In this document: one piece after another, positions 5,041-6,579 of the stretch | How positions within the stretch are numbered: position 1 is the first letter of the stretch | Layout: each line of letters starts with the position of its first letter | Source of the DNA: DATGUA01 sp035301545 | Lineage (GTDB): Bacteria; Bacillota; Clostridia; Tissierellales; Tissierellaceae | DNA length: 6,579 nt | Assembly: GCA_035301545.1 (NCBI GenBank) | Contig: DATGUA010000017.1 | Span: 1 to 6,579, forward strand | Reading direction: 5' to 3' | Position numbers and translations under genes: made by a program | Notes under the pieces: generated by a model | Database searches by the model: none | Told to the model about the DNA's origin: nothing | The model's input: the letters and a program-made list of their open reading frames with translations, nothing else

Positions 5041-6474
5041 ATGACAAATAGTAAGAAGGTTAAAAGTGACGGTTTTCTTTTTAAGATATTAGAAGAAGTA
5101 TTGTATATAGTATTTGTAATATTAGGATTTTATTTGGCCTTTTTAATAAGATTTGATATGAACCCTCCAGTTCGTAATATTGAACCTTATTTTTCAAATA
5201 TACCATATATGATAATTGCTTCAATAATTATTTTTTATATTTATGATATTGTATCGACTTTAAAGAAAACATTACTAGAAAATGCTTTAATAATTGCTCT
5301 TAGTTTAATAGTGATTGATATTGTAACTATTGCTATAGCTTTTTTAAATAGAGGATTTGCTTTTCCTAGGAGTGTTTTTATATTAGGATATATTATACAA
5401 TTTTTATTAATATTTATAACCAAGCTTATTATTCTTAAAATGATAAAATCCAACATAGAGCCAGAGGATATACTTATTATAGGTTCTAAAAGGGAATTAG
5501 AACATATATCAAAGAAAATATTATCAGATAAACTTAATAAGGATAATATTAAGTATTTGTGTGAGGATGTAGATAAATGTACATATGATTTAGCAGGTAA
5601 TGTTGAAAAGATTTATATAGGTGATTCTGTAGAGAATAAGGACAAACTAGATATTGTAAAATATGGTTATGACAATAATATAAATATTTATTTAGTTCCA
5701 GATATATTTGATATAACTTTGACAGATATTAAAGTTAATCAAGTAGATGATTTACTAATATTTAAGATAGGTTCTTTAGGATTAACTGGTGAACAAAAAC
5801 TTATGAAAAGAATATTAGATTTATTTGTATCTAGTATAGGGTTAATTATCATATCGCCAGTGTTAATAATTATTTCAATAATTATTAAATTATATGATAG
5901 GGGTCCAATATTTTATAAACAGGAAAGAGTTACTGAAAATAATAAGAGATTTAATTTGTATAAATTTAGAACTATGATAGTTGATGCAGAGAAATATACA
6001 GGACCTACATTAGCTACAGACGAAGATCCAAGAATAACTCCTTTAGGGAAGTTTTTAAGAGCAACTAGGATAGATGAACTACCTCAGCTTTTAAATGTGT
6101 TAAAGGGAGATATGAGTATGGTAGGGCCTAGACCAGAGAGGCCGTTTTTTGTAGATCAATTTAACAAAGAGGTAGAAGGTTTTAAATATAGAGTATCTGT
6201 AAAAGCAGGTATAACTGGATTAGCTCAAGTATTAAGTAATTATTCTACAGATCCTGAGACTAAGGTTAAATATGACCTACTATATATAAAAAGTTATTCT
6301 TTATTGTTTGATATAAAACTTATATTTAATACAGTTAAAACTGTATTTATGCGGGATCAGTCTAAAGGTGTAATGGAAGATGAAGAAATAAATAAAAAAT
6401 TTGAAGAGCTAGGTTTTAAAATAGATGATGACTTAGATAACAATGATATAGATAAAGATATAATGGAGGATTAG
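5041..6474 (+). CDS. Polyprenyl-phosphate sugar-1-phosphate transferase (WbaP/CpsE-type phosphoglycosyltransferase)
   Basis: Integral membrane enzyme of 477 residues, normal for the large form of this family. It transfers a sugar-1-phosphate from a UDP-sugar to undecaprenyl phosphate, the first committed step of capsule, exopolysaccharide or wall-glycan assembly. Order of parts: four hydrophobic segments (about 17-36, 54-70, 80-101, 108-135), a soluble Rossmann-like domain (about 141-245), a hydrophobic re-entrant segment (about 258-284) and the catalytic domain. Catalytic-domain motifs: FYKQERV (291-297), YKFRTM (307-312), DAE (315-317), DEDPRITPLGKFLRATRIDE (327-346), GDMSMVGPRPERP (357-369 region) and VKAGITGLAQV (387-397). 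D345-E346 in RIDELPQL match the Asp-Glu dyad of PglC-type enzymes. The sugar cannot be read from sequence; a hexose or a HexNAc derivative is possible. The Rossmann-like domain begins IIGSKRELE and lacks the usual GxGxxG. The C-terminus (445-477) is a very acidic tail. AAAGGTGAGG at 5027-5036 ends 4 nt before the ATG, and an in-frame stop just upstream fixes the start. It has its own promoter candidates. Confidence 0.94.
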   Translation: MTNSKKVKSDGFLFKILEEVLYIVFVILGFYLAFLIRFDMNPPVRNIEPYFSNIPYMIIASIIIFYIYDIVSTLKKTLLENALIIALSLIVIDIVTIAIAFLNRGFAFPRSVFILGYIIQFLLIFITKLIILKMIKSNIEPEDILIIGSKRELEHISKKILSDKLNKDNIKYLCEDVDKCTYDLAGNVEKIYIGDSVENKDKLDIVKYGYDNNINIYLVPDIFDITLTDIKVNQVDDLLIFKIGSLGLTGEQKLMKRILDLFVSSIGLIIISPVLIIISIIIKLYDRGPIFYKQERVTENNKRFNLYKFRTMIVDAEKYTGPTLATDEDPRITPLGKFLRATRIDELPQLLNVLKGDMSMVGPRPERPFFVDQFNKEVEGFKYRVSVKAGITGLAQVLSNYSTDPETKVKYDLLYIKSYSLLFDIKLIFNTVKTVFMRDQSKGVMEDEEINKKFEELGFKIDDDLDNNDIDKDIMED

Positions 6475-6475
6475 T

Positions 6476-6579
6476 ATGACTAAAGAAAATATTTGGATAT
6501 TTCATCATTATGCAACACCTCCTGTTATGAATGGAATGACAAGGCCTTATAATTTTGGGATACAACTAAAGGAATATGG
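6476..6579 (+). CDS. Glycosyltransferase, probably GT4 family, 3' partial
   Basis: Only the first 34 codons are in the window. They read IWIFHHYATPPVMNG then MTRPYNFGIQL, the pattern of the N-terminal first strand and donor-side loop of GT4 (WbuB-like) glycosyltransferases, which are soluble or membrane-associated cytoplasmic enzymes that extend lipid-linked glycans. The ATG lies one base after the stop of the polyprenyl-phosphate transferase. Its ribosome binding site GGAGGA (6465-6470) is inside the end of that gene, so the two are co-transcribed and probably translationally coupled. Donor and acceptor sugars cannot be inferred from this fragment. The family call rests on a short stretch. 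Confidence 0.72.
   Translation, partial: MTKENIWIFHHYATPPVMNGMTRPYNFGIQLKEY

Noticed and set aside
5241..5456. Minus-strand open frame of 71 codons inside the sugar transferase gene
   Set aside because: It is antisense to the membrane segments of a clear gene and has no independent support.

Overview
This is a strongly AT-rich window in which every gene lies on the plus strand. Promoters are of the sigma-A type, Shine-Dalgarno sites are strong, AGA/ATA/TTA codons dominate, and the gene set is of the Gram-positive envelope type. Together these suggest a low-GC Firmicute, most likely from Clostridia/Tissierellia. The species cannot be named from the sequence alone. The region is part of a cell-wall or capsular polysaccharide locus.

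Layout. (1) nt 1-907: an LCP (LytR-CpsA-Psr) wall-glycopolymer transferase whose 5' end lies outside the window, followed by a hairpin terminator (925-960). (2) nt 977-4664: a sigma-A promoter with an extended -10, then four closely spaced genes with no evident internal terminator: UDP-GlcNAc 2-epimerase (wecB/mnaA), a LicD-family phosphotransferase, a TagD-like cytidylyltransferase, and a 'sugar-transfer associated' ATP-grasp protein. (3) nt 4665-5040: a 376-nt non-coding stretch with two good promoter candidates, a 16-bp hairpin over the preceding stop codon, and a strong GC-containing hairpin. (4) nt 5041-6579: a polyprenyl-phosphate sugar-1-phosphate transferase (the initiating enzyme of glycan assembly), then, after one base, the start of a GT4-type glycosyltransferase cut by the window edge.

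How it may work together (inference). The polyprenyl-phosphate transferase would load the first sugar on undecaprenyl phosphate at the membrane, and the downstream glycosyltransferase would extend it. WecB would supply UDP-ManNAc. The cytidylyltransferase would make a CDP-activated alcohol, and LicD would transfer the corresponding phospho-alcohol onto a glycan. The ATP-grasp enzyme would probably add a further carboxylate-derived (perhaps amino-acid) group. The LCP protein would attach the finished polymer to peptidoglycan. The most interesting part is the LicD / cytidylyltransferase / ATP-grasp trio, which looks like a glycan-decoration cassette whose chemical product cannot be named. No mobile element, CRISPR array, tRNA or rRNA was seen.
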